A stretch of 64,000 bases of DNA from Bacteroidota bacterium (GCA_025362395.1 JANYGK010000006.1:1-64000), one strand, 5' to 3'; shown: positions 27,024 through 37,055, counted from the stretch's first letter. Translations and numbers: made by a program. Notes: generated from the sequence alone by a model not told the origin.

Positions 27024-28119
27024 AAAAATATTGGTTGTTATTGGGACACGCCCTAATTTTATAAAGGTAACCCAATTTAAAAAAGTTGCTTTAGCTTATA
27101 AAAACATTGATTTAAAAATAGTACATACCGGCCAGCATTTTGATGAAAAAATGGCCGATGTGTTTTTTACACAATTCAATTTAGTTCCTGATTATTTTTT
27201 AAATATTTCTACCGCGGTTTCAACAAATACACAAATAGCTGAAATTATGGTAAAGTTAGAGCAGCTTATAAAAACTGAGTTTAATCCTGATCTGTTAATG
27301 GTGGTAGGTGATGTTAATTCAACTATGGCTGCTGCTATTACAGGAAATAAATTAAATATACCGATTGCCCATATAGAAAGCGGGCTTAGAAGTTTTGATA
27401 AAACAATGCCGGAAGAACACAATCGGATCATAACAGATAATATTACAAATTACTTTTTAATAACAGAGCAAAGCGGTTGGGACAATTTAATAAAAGAAGG
27501 CGCTGATCAAAAAAATATGTTTTTTGTAGGCAATACAATGATAGATACGATGGTAGCCTATCACAATCAAATTGAAGGCGCTAATATTATGAATACATTA
27601 AATATTGATCCTAACCGATATGTATTAATGACGATGCACAGGCCTGCCTGTGTTGATACTAAAGAAGGATTAACGAAGCTGCTGGATTTGATCATTCATA
27701 TCTCAAAAAAATATAAAATTGTATTTTCGGTTCATCCTCGAACTTTAAAAAATATAGAAAACTTTAAACTGAAGCAGGAATTTGAAAATATAGAAGAGCT
27801 GATTTTTACACAGCCTCTTGATTATTTTGCGTTTCAGAAATTGATTAAATACAGTAAATTTATTTTAACCGACAGTGGGGGCATACAGGAAGAAAGCACC
27901 TTTTTACAGGTACCGTGCTTAACACTACGCGATAATACCGAGAGGCCGATAACCTGTAGTGTTGGCACTAATACACTTGTTCCGTTTAACCTTGAAATTA
28001 TTAAATCCTATTTGTTGCAAATAGAAAACAAAACATACAAAAAAGGAACTATTCCAAAATTGTGGGACGGCAAGGCAAGTGAACGTATTTTCGAGAATTT
28101 ATCGAACGCTCTGAAATGA
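27013..28119 (+). CDS. wecB: UDP-N-acetylglucosamine 2-epimerase (non-hydrolysing)
   Basis: 368 residues, full length for the WecB/MnaA family, which interconverts UDP-GlcNAc and UDP-ManNAc in the cytoplasm. Signature parts: VVIGTRPNFIKVTQF at the start, HTGQHFDEKMADVFF, IAHIESGLRSFDKTMPEEHN (about 119-138), VHPRT near 232, and DSGGIQEESTFLQVPCLTLR (about 286-305). The result predicts ManNAc or a ManNAc-derived sugar in the polymer. No matching UDP-ManNAc dehydrogenase (WecC-like) is present in the cluster. It starts inside the previous gene and its stop overlaps the next start (ATGA). Confidence 0.94.
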   Translation: MNTKKILVVIGTRPNFIKVTQFKKVALAYKNIDLKIVHTGQHFDEKMADVFFTQFNLVPDYFLNISTAVSTNTQIAEIMVKLEQLIKTEFNPDLLMVVGDVNSTMAAAITGNKLNIPIAHIESGLRSFDKTMPEEHNRIITDNITNYFLITEQSGWDNLIKEGADQKNMFFVGNTMIDTMVAYHNQIEGANIMNTLNIDPNRYVLMTMHRPACVDTKEGLTKLLDLIIHISKKYKIVFSVHPRTLKNIENFKLKQEFENIEELIFTQPLDYFAFQKLIKYSKFILTDSGGIQEESTFLQVPCLTLRDNTERPITCSVGTNTLVPFNLEIIKSYLLQIENKTYKKGTIPKLWDGKASERIFENLSNALK

Positions 28120-29228
28120 TCTATTTAACGTATAATGATGCCCCTTCAGGGATTTATAATTCGCAGGTTATTGATGTGGTTAATTACCTGAACCATCTTT
28201 CACAAAAAAAGGTAAAGCTTATCGCACTCATATCATTAAGGAATTTTTTTGCTAACCGCGAAAAAATAATTACAAGATGCCCTAATGCATTGGTCATTCC
28301 CATGTTTCCTAAAGTAAGGTTTTGGAAATTAAATTTTTACAGCCTTATTGTTATTATGTTATTTAAGAAACATAAAACAATTATGACTCGCGGGCCTTTT
28401 GCAACAAACTTAGCGTTGAAACTAAAAAAATACAACCTTTGTAAAAAAGTGATATTTGATGCCAGGGGAGCTTATCACGCAGAACTTACTGAATATAATG
28501 TTATAGATAATAATAAAATTAAAGAACAAATTAGAGAACTTGAACAAACCTCGATACATGAACCTGACTTTAAACTCGCTGTATCAAATTCATTGGTTAA
28601 TTATTGGCAAGAAAAATACAACTATCACAACTCAAATCATGTCATTATTCCTTGTACATTAAGCAATGACTTCTCTTCCGAATTTCCTATTGAAGCAGAT
28701 ATTTTATTGAAAAAAAATAAACTGGGTTTTAAAAAAGAGGATATACTATTTATTTATTCAGGCTCTTCGGCAGGCTGGCAATCATTTAATTTAGTAGATG
28801 ATATGATGTGTGAATATTTAAAACATCCCGATGCCAAATTAATTATTTTATCTGATCGGTTTGATTCATCCAATAAAGTAATACAGTTATTTAAAGAAAA
28901 AGTAACCGTATTATTTGTTGAACCCCAAAAGGTAAAAGAATATTTATACATAGCCGATTATGGCATATTATACAGGGAACAAAGCATTACAAACAAGGTA
29001 GCATCACCCGTAAAATTTGCAGAGTACCTTAACTGCGGACTAAAAGTAATTATATCACAGAATTTAGGAGACTATACTGATTTTACGCGTTTTGAGGATC
29101 TTGCCTTTAATCCTGAAAATGTATCTTCTGTTCCCTATTCAGAAAAATTGAGAATTCATACTTTAAGTAACCATTGTTTTACAAAAGAAAAATTTAAAGA
29201 GCAATACTTAACGCTTTTAAACAAGTGA
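28116..29228 (+). CDS. Glycosyltransferase-like protein
   Basis: 370 residues. The fold looks GT-B: an N-terminal half with YNDAPSGIYNSQVIDVVNYL, a middle FDARGAYHAELTEYNV (the DxRG element found in several glycan transferases of this type), and a C-terminal donor domain with LFIYSGSSAGWQS, a LIILSDRF strand, and VASPVKFAEYLNCGLKVI (about 304-321), an S-P-x-K-x-x-E-Y motif that commonly contacts the nucleotide sugar in GT4 relatives. No signal or membrane segment. Specificity unknown. It is tightly coupled to wecB and to the acyltransferase that follows. Confidence 0.74.
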   Translation: MIYLTYNDAPSGIYNSQVIDVVNYLNHLSQKKVKLIALISLRNFFANREKIITRCPNALVIPMFPKVRFWKLNFYSLIVIMLFKKHKTIMTRGPFATNLALKLKKYNLCKKVIFDARGAYHAELTEYNVIDNNKIKEQIRELEQTSIHEPDFKLAVSNSLVNYWQEKYNYHNSNHVIIPCTLSNDFSSEFPIEADILLKKNKLGFKKEDILFIYSGSSAGWQSFNLVDDMMCEYLKHPDAKLIILSDRFDSSNKVIQLFKEKVTVLFVEPQKVKEYLYIADYGILYREQSITNKVASPVKFAEYLNCGLKVIISQNLGDYTDFTRFEDLAFNPENVSSVPYSEKLRIHTLSNHCFTKEKFKEQYLTLLNK

Positions 29229-30208
29229 AACAAGTTAACGTTATTGATAGTTTAAGGTCTTTTGCCGCCCTAAGCGTTTGCATGTATCATTTTATTTGTA
29301 CAACTACAGGGCTGGTTTTCCCAAAAACTGTTTTTGATATTTTTTATTACGGGCAATACGGAGTATTTGTATTTTTTATTATTTCAGGCTTCATTATCCC
29401 ATGGTCGATGTACCAAAACAATTATAAATTAAACTCGGTATTAAAATTTATCGCAAAACGTTTTATACGATTAGAGCCGCCTTACATTATATCCATCATC
29501 CTTATATTAACCATCATCTTTATTAAATCAAAATTTCATTTAGGGATCGATCAAATTGGTGAACTGAATGCCGAACGCATAGGTCTGCATTTTGGCTACC
29601 TTATTAATTTTTTTCCTCAGTACAAATGGCTTAACAATGTGTACTGGACGCTTGCTATTGAATTTCAATATTACCTGGTAACGGCACTTATGTTCGTATT
29701 GTATGTGAACAAAAAGCTATTTGTTAGAATAATGGCATACCTATTATGTTTTGCAATGGCTTATATGATCCCTGATCCCGGCTTAAACCACTATCCGGGA
29801 TATGCTCCGTTGTTTTTATTTGGGATCAGTATATTTCAGTATAAAGCAAAAATTATAAATTCTGTAGAATGCATAATTGTAATTATAGCATGTTTTATTT
29901 ATAACTATGCATTTATTAATCATGCGTTTGCTTATTGCGGCTTAGGAACAGCTGCTATTATTTTATGGTTTTCGGAAATTAAAGTTCCCGTATTAAACCG
30001 GCTTGGGAAAATGAGTTATTCTATTTACCTGATACACCCTATTATAGGCGCGGCTGTTATAAACTTATTATGTAAATACGCGACCGGTACAATCCAAAAG
30101 ACACTTATTATTTTTGTAGGATTAATTGTTACATTTATATCTTCTTTTATCATGTATCTTCTTGTTGAAAAACCTTCCAAAAAATTGTCTTCAAAAATAA
30201 AACTGTAA
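29225..30208 (+). CDS. Acyltransferase 3 family membrane protein (OafA/YrhL-like)
   Basis: 327 residues with about ten membrane segments. The N-terminus VIDSLRSFAALSVCMYHF holds the conserved arginine and the catalytic histidine position of acyltransferase 3 proteins (His22 region). GVFVFFIISGFIIPWSMY and NNVYWTLAIEFQYYL further on are also typical. Such proteins O-acetylate surface polysaccharides using cytoplasmic acetyl-CoA. The start is a GTG that overlaps the preceding TGA, and its stop overlaps the next ATG. It is a second acetylation activity in the region, besides the MBOAT/AlgX-like pair at 14886-17614. Confidence 0.9.
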   Translation: MKQVNVIDSLRSFAALSVCMYHFICTTTGLVFPKTVFDIFYYGQYGVFVFFIISGFIIPWSMYQNNYKLNSVLKFIAKRFIRLEPPYIISIILILTIIFIKSKFHLGIDQIGELNAERIGLHFGYLINFFPQYKWLNNVYWTLAIEFQYYLVTALMFVLYVNKKLFVRIMAYLLCFAMAYMIPDPGLNHYPGYAPLFLFGISIFQYKAKIINSVECIIVIIACFIYNYAFINHAFAYCGLGTAAIILWFSEIKVPVLNRLGKMSYSIYLIHPIIGAAVINLLCKYATGTIQKTLIIFVGLIVTFISSFIMYLLVEKPSKKLSSKIKL

Positions 30209-31344
30209 TGCGGGTTGCTCTAATAACTGACGGGATATGGCCATACGTGATCGGGGGCATGCAAAAGCATTCTTTTTATCTTGCCAAATATTTAGCCAAG
30301 CAGCACATTAACGTCGACCTTTTACATTATAATAATTCAGAGTTAAACATTAATGATTTAGACTGTTTCACCGAAGAAGAAAAAAAATACATTCGTTCAA
30401 TTGTTTTACAATTTCCGAAACCTCTGAGGTTTCCGGGCCATTATATATATGCTTCCTATAAATACTCTGAATTAGCGTACAATTCGATAAAAGCTGACTT
30501 GCACAAGTATGATTTCATATACACTAAAGGCTTTTCGGGTTGGAAGCTTATCAATACAAAACATAGGGGGGAAATTGAATGCTGTAAAATAGGGGTAAAA
30601 TTTCATGGTTACGAAATGTTCCAAACAGCTCCCGATCTAAAATCAAAAGTTCAACAGTATCTATTAAGACCTTCTGTAAAGAAGCTGACTCTTCAAGCAG
30701 ATACAGTATTTTCTTATGGAGGAAAAATTACAGAAATTATAAAATCTCTTGGGGTTGATTCCTCAAAAATTATCGAGATTCCATCCGGTGTAGAAAAAGA
30801 ATTAGTTAGCGAATCAATAGCCGCTCATCCCGGCAGCAAAATTAAATTTGTGTTTCTGGGAAGATACGAAAGGAGAAAAGGCATAGTAGAGTTAAATGAA
30901 GTTTTAAAAAAACTTATTTCAGAACAAGCATCTTTTATTTGTGAATTTATAGGGCCTATTCCAGATAGCGAAAAAATAATACACCCCGATATTATTTATT
31001 ACGGCGAAATAAGAGATGCTCAAAAGATTAGATATATATTGCAACAATCTGATGTGCTTTTATGCCCAAGTTGGAGCGAAGGATTCCCAAACGTTATTTT
31101 GGAAGGTATGGCAAGTGGCCTGGCAATTATAGCAACCGATGTCGGTGCTGTTTCCGCTATGGTAAGTTGTGCAAATGGTTGGCTTATTGAACCCGGAAGG
31201 CCTGATTTATTAGAAGAAGCTATAAAAAAAGCTATTAATTCTTATAAAGAATTATCGTCAAAAAAAGAGCATTCGTTAAAAATAATAAATTCAACATTTA
31301 ACTGGAACAACATTATTAATCAATTACTCTCAGTTATAAAATAA
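30208..31344 (+). CDS. Glycosyltransferase family 4 protein
   Basis: 378 residues with a clear GT-B/GT4 layout. The N-terminal domain begins RVALITDGIWPYVIGGMQKHSFYLAKYL (conserved GGxxxH turn). The donor domain has FVFLGRYERRKGIVELNEVL (about 212-231) and the E-x7-E element SEGFPNVILEGMASGLAIIATDVG (quoted for position, about 289-312). All elements needed for a retaining nucleotide-sugar transferase are intact. It is probably cytoplasmic at the inner membrane face. It is the last of the tightly overlapping genes; an 88 bp gap separates it from the polymerase-like gene. Confidence 0.92.
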   Translation: MRVALITDGIWPYVIGGMQKHSFYLAKYLAKQHINVDLLHYNNSELNINDLDCFTEEEKKYIRSIVLQFPKPLRFPGHYIYASYKYSELAYNSIKADLHKYDFIYTKGFSGWKLINTKHRGEIECCKIGVKFHGYEMFQTAPDLKSKVQQYLLRPSVKKLTLQADTVFSYGGKITEIIKSLGVDSSKIIEIPSGVEKELVSESIAAHPGSKIKFVFLGRYERRKGIVELNEVLKKLISEQASFICEFIGPIPDSEKIIHPDIIYYGEIRDAQKIRYILQQSDVLLCPSWSEGFPNVILEGMASGLAIIATDVGAVSAMVSCANGWLIEPGRPDLLEEAIKKAINSYKELSSKKEHSLKIINSTFNWNNIINQLLSVIK

Positions 31345-31432
31345 GCCATTTATAGGTATACTGATACATCTTTTGTTCCGGAAATCAGAGCCGGTAGCCG
31401 GTTAATCTCATTTATTTATATTATTTTTAGGG

Positions 31433-32815
31433 ATGCTTAGTAAAATAACAGACTTTTTTATTTTTTTAGTTATTTTCATGAGTGCTATAGTCCTTTTTAA
31501 GACTCCTTTTGAATTTTATATTTCTTATATAGGCCTAATCGTTTTATTACTGAGGTTTATATTTAAATATAAATTTCCTACAAAACTTTTATACTTAATG
31601 TTGCCCTTATTGCTTTTTGGGATAGTAAATATTTTATATGGCAATAATACCTTTGCCTTCTTTATAAAGATATATGCTAACATCTTTGTAGGTTCCTTAT
31701 TTTTTTATTATGTATTCGAATATTATGAAAGAGATATCGTAAAATTTTTCTCTATTTATATGCAATGGAGTTATGTTGTATCTGTTATTGGTATTATACA
31801 ATTAATATCTTACTTAGTCGGATTTAAATACGGATATGATTTTCGGATTTTGTTTGGTTTTAATAAATGGGGAATCATACCGGGCGGTTTGGGAATAAGG
31901 ATAAACAGTATTTTTTGCGAACCTTCCTATGTAGGGGCCAGTCTTGGGCCTGCATTTTTTATTTGCGTTTATAATTTAGTTTTTCGTAAAACCTATTTTA
32001 TTACTCATCTCCAGGCATACGCTATTTGCTTCACTTATATATTTTCAACTTCTTCCGTGGCCTACCTGGGTGTTTTGTTTATCCTGATTTTGTTATTGAT
32101 TAACTTTGGAGTAGTACGTTATATCGCGATTATTCTTCCTCTCAGCTTTATTTTGTTTTTCTTCGCATACCATAATGTCAAGGAGTTCAGAACAAGGATG
32201 GATGGAATTAAAACACTTTACATAGACCAAGTTTTAGAAACAGAAGAAGAGAATGATGACAGAGGCGGCGCTCTTGTAAAATTAATGAGAAAAAGACGTT
32301 TACTTCAAACCATACACGGTTCCAGCTTTGTACAATACAACAACTATATAGTAGCAAAAAACAACTTTATTCATAACCCGTTTTTTGGCACAGGACTCGG
32401 ATCTCACCAATATATTTTTGAAAAATACGATCTCAGTTATCTTCTTGGAGGTGAATATGACAATAATACATCTGATGCTAATTCTATGCTTTTAAGGATC
32501 ATATCAGAAACAGGATTGTTCGGTTTGGTTTTCATGTTTATGTTTATAAGAAATAGTTATGTCAAAAAAGATCCTGATCATCCCGAAGCAGATTACCATT
32601 GGCTTATTTCTAATGCTGTTTTAATAATTATATTATTGCAATTAGCAAGGCAGGGTAATTATACCTTTGGCGGGTTTATGGCATTTATGTGGCTTTATTA
32701 TTATACAAAGCAGGATTATATTCAATTTCTTAATAAAGAAGGAGCGCATGCCATTGAAGAAATTGAGGCCGAGGAAATTATCCCCGAAAAAATTGAACAA
32801 GGCCCGGCCAAATAG
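31433..32815 (+). CDS. O-antigen polymerase/ligase-like membrane protein (Wzy/WaaL type)
   Basis: 460 residues with about ten to twelve hydrophobic segments and a large extracytoplasmic loop at about 260-340 (residues [18 protein letters not shown], then [19 protein letters not shown]). The phrase [10 protein letters not shown] is the usual signature of the Wzy_C/WaaL superfamily, whose members polymerise or ligate lipid-linked oligosaccharides in the periplasm. The acidic C-terminal tail ([15 protein letters not shown]) is cytoplasmic or disordered. Together with the upstream glycosyltransferases it suggests a Wzx/Wzy-type pathway, but no flippase, initiating phosphoglycosyltransferase or export genes lie in the window. 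Confidence 0.84.
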   Translation: MLSKITDFFIFLVIFMSAIVLFKTPFEFYISYIGLIVLLLRFIFKYKFPTKLLYLMLPLLLFGIVNILYGNNTFAFFIKIYANIFVGSLFFYYVFEYYERDIVKFFSIYMQWSYVVSVIGIIQLISYLVGFKYGYDFRILFGFNKWGIIPGGLGIRINSIFCEPSYVGASLGPAFFICVYNLVFRKTYFITHLQAYAICFTYIFSTSSVAYLGVLFILILLLINFGVVRYIAIILPLSFILFFFAYHNVKEFRTRMDGIKTLYIDQVLETEEENDDRGGALVKLMRKRRLLQTIHGSSFVQYNNYIVAKNNFIHNPFFGTGLGSHQYIFEKYDLSYLLGGEYDNNTSDANSMLLRIISETGLFGLVFMFMFIRNSYVKKDPDHPEADYHWLISNAVLIIILLQLARQGNYTFGGFMAFMWLYYYTKQDYIQFLNKEGAHAIEEIEAEEIIPEKIEQGPAK

Positions 32816-32818
32816 TTT

Positions 32819-32826
32819 TATATTTG
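32819..32826 (+). promoter_or_regulatory. Bacteroidota -7 box for purC
   Basis: TATATTTG fits TAnnTTTG and ends 21 bp before the ATG at 32848. It overlaps an in-frame TTG at 32824, which argues that translation starts at the later ATG. No upstream TTTG at the right distance. Confidence 0.45.
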
Positions 32827-32847
32827 TTGCCTGAAAAAACAAATACC

Positions 32848-33783
32848 ATGCTAGCACTTACTTCAACACAATTTAATTTACCAAACCAAAAAAGTTTTTA
32901 TAAAGGAAAAGTAAGGGATGTTTATAATATAAACAATAAATTGCTCGTAATGGTGGCAAGCGACCGTATTAGCGCATTTGACGTGGTGTTGCCCAAAGGA
33001 ATTCCGTATAAAGGACAAGTATTAAACCAAATTGCCTCTAAATTTTTGGAAGCTACTAAAGATATAGTCCCTAATTGGATTACAGCTGTGCCAGACCCTG
33101 TTGTTAGCATTGGCCGTTTATGCGAACCATTTAAAGTAGAAATGGTAATAAGAGGTTATTTAGCGGGGCATGCTGCAAGAACTTACAATAACGGATTAAG
33201 AACCCTTTGCGGTGTTACATTACCGGAAGGATTAAAAGAAAGCGATAAATTACCTGAACCTATCATTACCCCAACTACCAAAGCTTCCGAAGGGCACGAC
33301 GAAGATATTAGCCGTGAAGACATCTTAAAACAAGGCCTGGTAGAAGAAAAATATTATGTACAGCTGGAAGATTATACCCGTAAATTATATGCCCGCGGAC
33401 AAGAAATTGCCGATAAAATGGGATTGATATTAGTAGATACCAAATATGAATTTGGCTTATATGAGGGCAAAGTTATTTTAATGGACGAAATTCATACCCC
33501 CGATTCATCTCGTTATTTTTACAAAGAAGGATATGAAAAAAGACAAAAGACAGGGGAGGAACAAAAACAATTAAGTAAGGAATTTGTTCGCCGTTGGTTA
33601 ATTGATAACGGGTTTCAGGGTAAAGAAGGGCAACAGATACCGGAAATGAGTGATGAATGGGTAAATGAAATTTCGGACCGGTACATTGAACTGTATGAAA
33701 AAGTAACAGGCGACACTTTTATTAAACACCCTACTGAACATATTTTAGAGCGGGTAGAAAAAAATATCCTTTCGGCCTTATAG
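32848..33783 (+). CDS. purC: Phosphoribosylaminoimidazole-succinocarboxamide synthase
   Basis: 311 residues from the ATG at 32848. PurC joins aspartate to CAIR with ATP in purine synthesis. The N-terminal [32 protein letters not shown] region (about 15-45) contains the conserved GKVRDxY and SDRISAFD, then [14 protein letters not shown] and [10 protein letters not shown], and near the C-terminus [12 protein letters not shown]. This is the longer, about 300-residue yeast-like form common in Bacteroidota. The start at 32848 is preferred over the in-frame TTG at 32824 because a -7 promoter box overlaps the latter. It marks the return to housekeeping genes after the polysaccharide cluster. Confidence 0.95.
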   Translation: MLALTSTQFNLPNQKSFYKGKVRDVYNINNKLLVMVASDRISAFDVVLPKGIPYKGQVLNQIASKFLEATKDIVPNWITAVPDPVVSIGRLCEPFKVEMVIRGYLAGHAARTYNNGLRTLCGVTLPEGLKESDKLPEPIITPTTKASEGHDEDISREDILKQGLVEEKYYVQLEDYTRKLYARGQEIADKMGLILVDTKYEFGLYEGKVILMDEIHTPDSSRYFYKEGYEKRQKTGEEQKQLSKEFVRRWLIDNGFQGKEGQQIPEMSDEWVNEISDRYIELYEKVTGDTFIKHPTEHILERVEKNILSAL

Positions 33784-33847
33784 CCCCGCGCATATCCTAT
33801 TTTTTAATTCTTTAAATGAGTCGGTAAGTAGAGTTACCAACATTTTT

Positions 33848-33876
33848 AAACAGTGTATGTTATATATACACTGTTT
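33848..33876. terminator. Perfect hairpin between purC and the CBS-like gene
   Basis: An 11 bp perfect stem, AAACAGTGTAT with ATACACTGTTT, and a 7-base loop, followed by TTC then ATTTTT. It can terminate purC on the plus strand. Being so symmetric, it might also be an operator for the downstream sulfur-amino-acid gene. Confidence 0.65.
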
Positions 33877-33910
33877 TTCTATTTTTACGTCACAAAAATA
33901 AATTACTATA

Positions 33911-35290
33911 ATGTATCAAAAAATCAGCAAAAATATTTTAGAAACAATCGGCAATACGCCCTTAGTACAAATAAATAATATTACCAAAGACCTGCCTTGT
34001 ACCGTACTGGCAAAGGTTGAAACCACAAACCCGGGCAATTCTATTAAAGACCGTATGGCCCTTAAAATGATTGAAGATGCGGAAAAAGACGGACGTTTAA
34101 AACCGGGCGGGACTATTATTGAAGGCACCAGCGGTAACACCGGTATGGGTTTAGCAATAGCCGCTATTATTAAAGGCTACAAATGTATTTTTACCACTAC
34201 CGATAAACAAAGCAAGGAAAAAGTAGATGCCCTCCGTGCCTTTGGAGCAGATGTTATTGTTTGCCCAACCGACGTAGAGCCGGAAGATCCTAAATCATAC
34301 TATTCTGTATCGTCACGTTTAGTAAAAGAAGTTCCCAATTCATGGAAACCCAACCAGTACGATAACTTATCAAACAGTGTGGCGCATTACGAACAAACAG
34401 GGCCTGAAATTTGGGAACAAACCGAAGGAAAGATTACACACTTAGTGGTTGGTGTTGGCACAGGCGGTACCATTAGTGGTACAGGTAAATATTTAAAAGA
34501 AAAAAATCCCAACATTAAAGTATTAGGCATTGATACTTACGGTTCTATCTTTAAAAAATTAAAAGAAACCGGTATTATTGATAAAAACGAAATTTACCCG
34601 TACATCACGGAGGGAATCGGTGAAGATTTTTTACCGCAAAATGTAGACATTAATTTAATTGATCATTTTGAAAAAGTAACCGACAGGGACGCGGCAATAA
34701 TGACCCGTCGCATTCCGCGTGAAGAAGGTATTTTTGCCGGTAACAGTGCCGGTTCTGCCATGGCAGGCTTAATGCAAATGAAAAACATGTTTAAACCCGG
34801 CGATGTGGTAGTTGTTATTTTTCATGACCACGGCACACGTTACTTAGGTAAAATGTTTAACGATGATTGGATGAGAGACCGCGGGTTCCTTGAAATAAAA
34901 AAACCAAAAGCCATTGACCTGATCTCTTCTCACAAAAACCAAAAATTAATTACGGTTGATGCCAACTCTACTATTAATGACGCATTAACGGTTATGAATA
35001 AGTTTGGTATTTCGCAAATGCCGGTTAAAAAAGGAAATGAATTTGTAGGTTCATTAAATGACAGCATGTTATTCTCCAAACTATTTGCAGACCCTTCCTT
35101 AAAAATAAAACAGGTATCTGATTTAATGCAGCCGCCTTTTCCTATGGTGAGCGAACAAGCAACAATGGAAGATATTTCAAAGCTTATTAATAAAGAAAAT
35201 AACGCGGTTTTAATGACCGACCTTGGAGGAAGCGTGCACATTATTACAAAGCATGACTTAATCCAGGGAATTTCTCAAATGAGTAATTAA
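33911..35290 (+). CDS. Cystathionine beta-synthase/cysteine synthase-like PLP enzyme with CBS-domain pair
   Basis: 459 residues. Residues 1-320 are a fold-type II PLP enzyme: NPGNSIKDRMALKM with the Schiff-base lysine at Lys46, the substrate loop GTSGNTGMGLA (about 76-86), the phosphate-binding GVGTGGTISGTGKY (about 175-188), and EGIGEDFLP. Residues about 335-459 form two CBS motifs (TINDALTVMNKFGISQMPV, then MEDISKLINKENNAVLM), a regulatory pair that binds adenosyl compounds. This layout fits bacterial cystathionine beta-synthase, though O-acetylserine sulfhydrylase activity is possible. There is no haem-binding extension of the animal kind. It is monocistronic, behind a strong hairpin. Confidence 0.92.
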   Translation: MYQKISKNILETIGNTPLVQINNITKDLPCTVLAKVETTNPGNSIKDRMALKMIEDAEKDGRLKPGGTIIEGTSGNTGMGLAIAAIIKGYKCIFTTTDKQSKEKVDALRAFGADVIVCPTDVEPEDPKSYYSVSSRLVKEVPNSWKPNQYDNLSNSVAHYEQTGPEIWEQTEGKITHLVVGVGTGGTISGTGKYLKEKNPNIKVLGIDTYGSIFKKLKETGIIDKNEIYPYITEGIGEDFLPQNVDINLIDHFEKVTDRDAAIMTRRIPREEGIFAGNSAGSAMAGLMQMKNMFKPGDVVVVIFHDHGTRYLGKMFNDDWMRDRGFLEIKKPKAIDLISSHKNQKLITVDANSTINDALTVMNKFGISQMPVKKGNEFVGSLNDSMLFSKLFADPSLKIKQVSDLMQPPFPMVSEQATMEDISKLINKENNAVLMTDLGGSVHIITKHDLIQGISQMSN

Positions 35291-35398
35291 CCTTTTATCA
35301 TCTGTTATTTCATTCTGCAAAAATTAACATTTTCTAAAAAAATTAAGCAGTAAATTGCTTTATATTAATAAATCTACCTACGAAATTACCATACGTAA

Positions 35399-35432
35399 AA
35401 TGCAAAAACACACATTCATAGTATGTTGCATT
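35399..35432. other. Inverted repeat in the leader of the subtilisin gene
   Basis: AATGCAA (35399-35405) and TTGCATT (35426-35432) form perfect 7 bp arms around a 20-base loop that itself holds a possible ACAT/ATGT pair. It lies 28 bp before the start at 35460 and could be a leader hairpin or an operator. Confidence 0.35.
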
Positions 35433-35459
35433 CCAAATCAAAATAAATAATATCTATAT

Positions 35460-37055
35460 ATGAAAAAAATAACTCTTGCTGCCTCATTATGTTTTACACT
35501 GATAAGTCAGGCACAAACTAAACGGCCCGACAACTGGTTTAATTTAGATGCTACTAAAGATAATGTGAATGGTGTAAGTACTGAAAAAACCTATGAAGAA
35601 TTACTAAAAGGTAAAAAGTCTACCACTATTATTGTAGGTGTTTTAGACAGTGGCGTTGATTATATGCACGAAGATTTAAAAGGTATTATGTGGACTAATC
35701 CGGGTGAGATAGCCGGAAACGGCATTGATGATGATAAAAACGGTTACATAGATGATATACACGGTTGGAATTTTATAGGTAATAAGGACGGAAGAAATAT
35801 TGAGAAAGATAACCTTGAATTAACCCGTGTTTACAAAGATTTGAATACTAAATACAACGGTAAATCAGAAAGCGATCTTAAAACTAAAGCCGAAAAAAAA
35901 GAGTTCAAATACTATCAAATAGTTAAAGCGGATTACGACAAAGAGGTTGCGGAAGGAGAGGCTCAAACCAATCAGTATAAATTTATTCGAGATGCCGTTG
36001 CAGGTGTCGTGGAAAAAATTAAAAAAGAAAAAGGAGTTGAAAAAGTTACGGTCGATGATCTTAAAAAGTTTGACGCTAAAGAGCAAAAAGATAAGCAAGG
36101 AAAGGCAATTGCAGTAGCACAGGCTTCTGCCGGAATGGACCCGCAAGAGCTGATCTCACAATTGGATGAAGCCTTGGCAAGCATGGACGGCAGTCGCCTG
36201 GATGTTAATTTAGATACGCGTTCCATTGTTGGAGATAATTACAACGATATTAATGAAAAATATTATGGTAATGCAGACTGTAAAGGACCGGGAGCTTTTC
36301 ATGGTACACATGTAGCAGGTATTATCGCCGCATCACGCAAAAATAATTTAGGAATGGACGGTGTTGCGGATAACGTGCGTATTATGAGCGTACGTTGTGT
36401 GCCCGACGGTGACGAACGCGATAAAGACATTGCAAACGCTATAAGATATGCAGTAGATAACGGCGCTGTGATCTTAAACATGAGCTTCGGCAAAAAATAT
36501 TCACCGGGTAAAAAAGCGGTAGATGATGCCGTAAAATATGCTGAAAGCAAAGGTGTTCTATTGATCCATGCGGCGGGTAATGCTTCCGAAGATATTGATG
36601 AAATTACACACTACCCATGCAAAAAACTGGAGAACGGAAAAATCCCTTCTAACTTTATGGATATTGGCGCGTTAAGCTGGAAATCTAATGATGAGATGGC
36701 TGCTCCATTCAGTAACTATGGTAAAAAAACGGTTGATTTGTTTGCACCGGGTGTCGACATCCATTCAACCGTGCCCGAAGGCCTTTATAAAGACGCAAGC
36801 GGCACAAGCATGGCAGCCCCTGTAGTAGCAGGCGTTGCAGCGGTTTTAAAATCCTATTATCCTGAGTTGACACCAAAACAGATCATTAAAATTTTAAATA
36901 AATCATCTATTAAAACCTACAAAGACATGAAAGTGATAAAACCCGGTACTAAAGACGAAATGATCAAATTCAAAGAATTATCTAAAACAGGCGGTACCGT
37001 AAATTTATATGAGGCTGTAAAAATGGCTCAGGGTATGGTTAAAGTAAAAGGGTAA
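35460..37055 (+). CDS. Secreted subtilisin-like serine peptidase (S8 family)
   Basis: 531 residues with signal peptide MKKITLAASLCFTLISQAQ. The catalytic set is complete: Asp63 in VGVLDSGVDY, His281 in HGTHVAGI, the oxyanion Asn374 in AAGN, and Ser450 in GTSMAAPVVAG. About 215 residues separate Asp63 and His281, against about 30 in subtilisin; the insert begins with a calcium-loop-like stretch (GNGIDDDKNGYIDDIHGWNF) and continues as a long, charged, helical region to about 245. There is no T9SS sorting domain and no classic inhibitor prodomain, so it is probably periplasmic or lipid-free secreted. The gene is single and ends in a strong terminator. Confidence 0.93.
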   Translation: MKKITLAASLCFTLISQAQTKRPDNWFNLDATKDNVNGVSTEKTYEELLKGKKSTTIIVGVLDSGVDYMHEDLKGIMWTNPGEIAGNGIDDDKNGYIDDIHGWNFIGNKDGRNIEKDNLELTRVYKDLNTKYNGKSESDLKTKAEKKEFKYYQIVKADYDKEVAEGEAQTNQYKFIRDAVAGVVEKIKKEKGVEKVTVDDLKKFDAKEQKDKQGKAIAVAQASAGMDPQELISQLDEALASMDGSRLDVNLDTRSIVGDNYNDINEKYYGNADCKGPGAFHGTHVAGIIAASRKNNLGMDGVADNVRIMSVRCVPDGDERDKDIANAIRYAVDNGAVILNMSFGKKYSPGKKAVDDAVKYAESKGVLLIHAAGNASEDIDEITHYPCKKLENGKIPSNFMDIGALSWKSNDEMAAPFSNYGKKTVDLFAPGVDIHSTVPEGLYKDASGTSMAAPVVAGVAAVLKSYYPELTPKQIIKILNKSSIKTYKDMKVIKPGTKDEMIKFKELSKTGGTVNLYEAVKMAQGMVKVKG

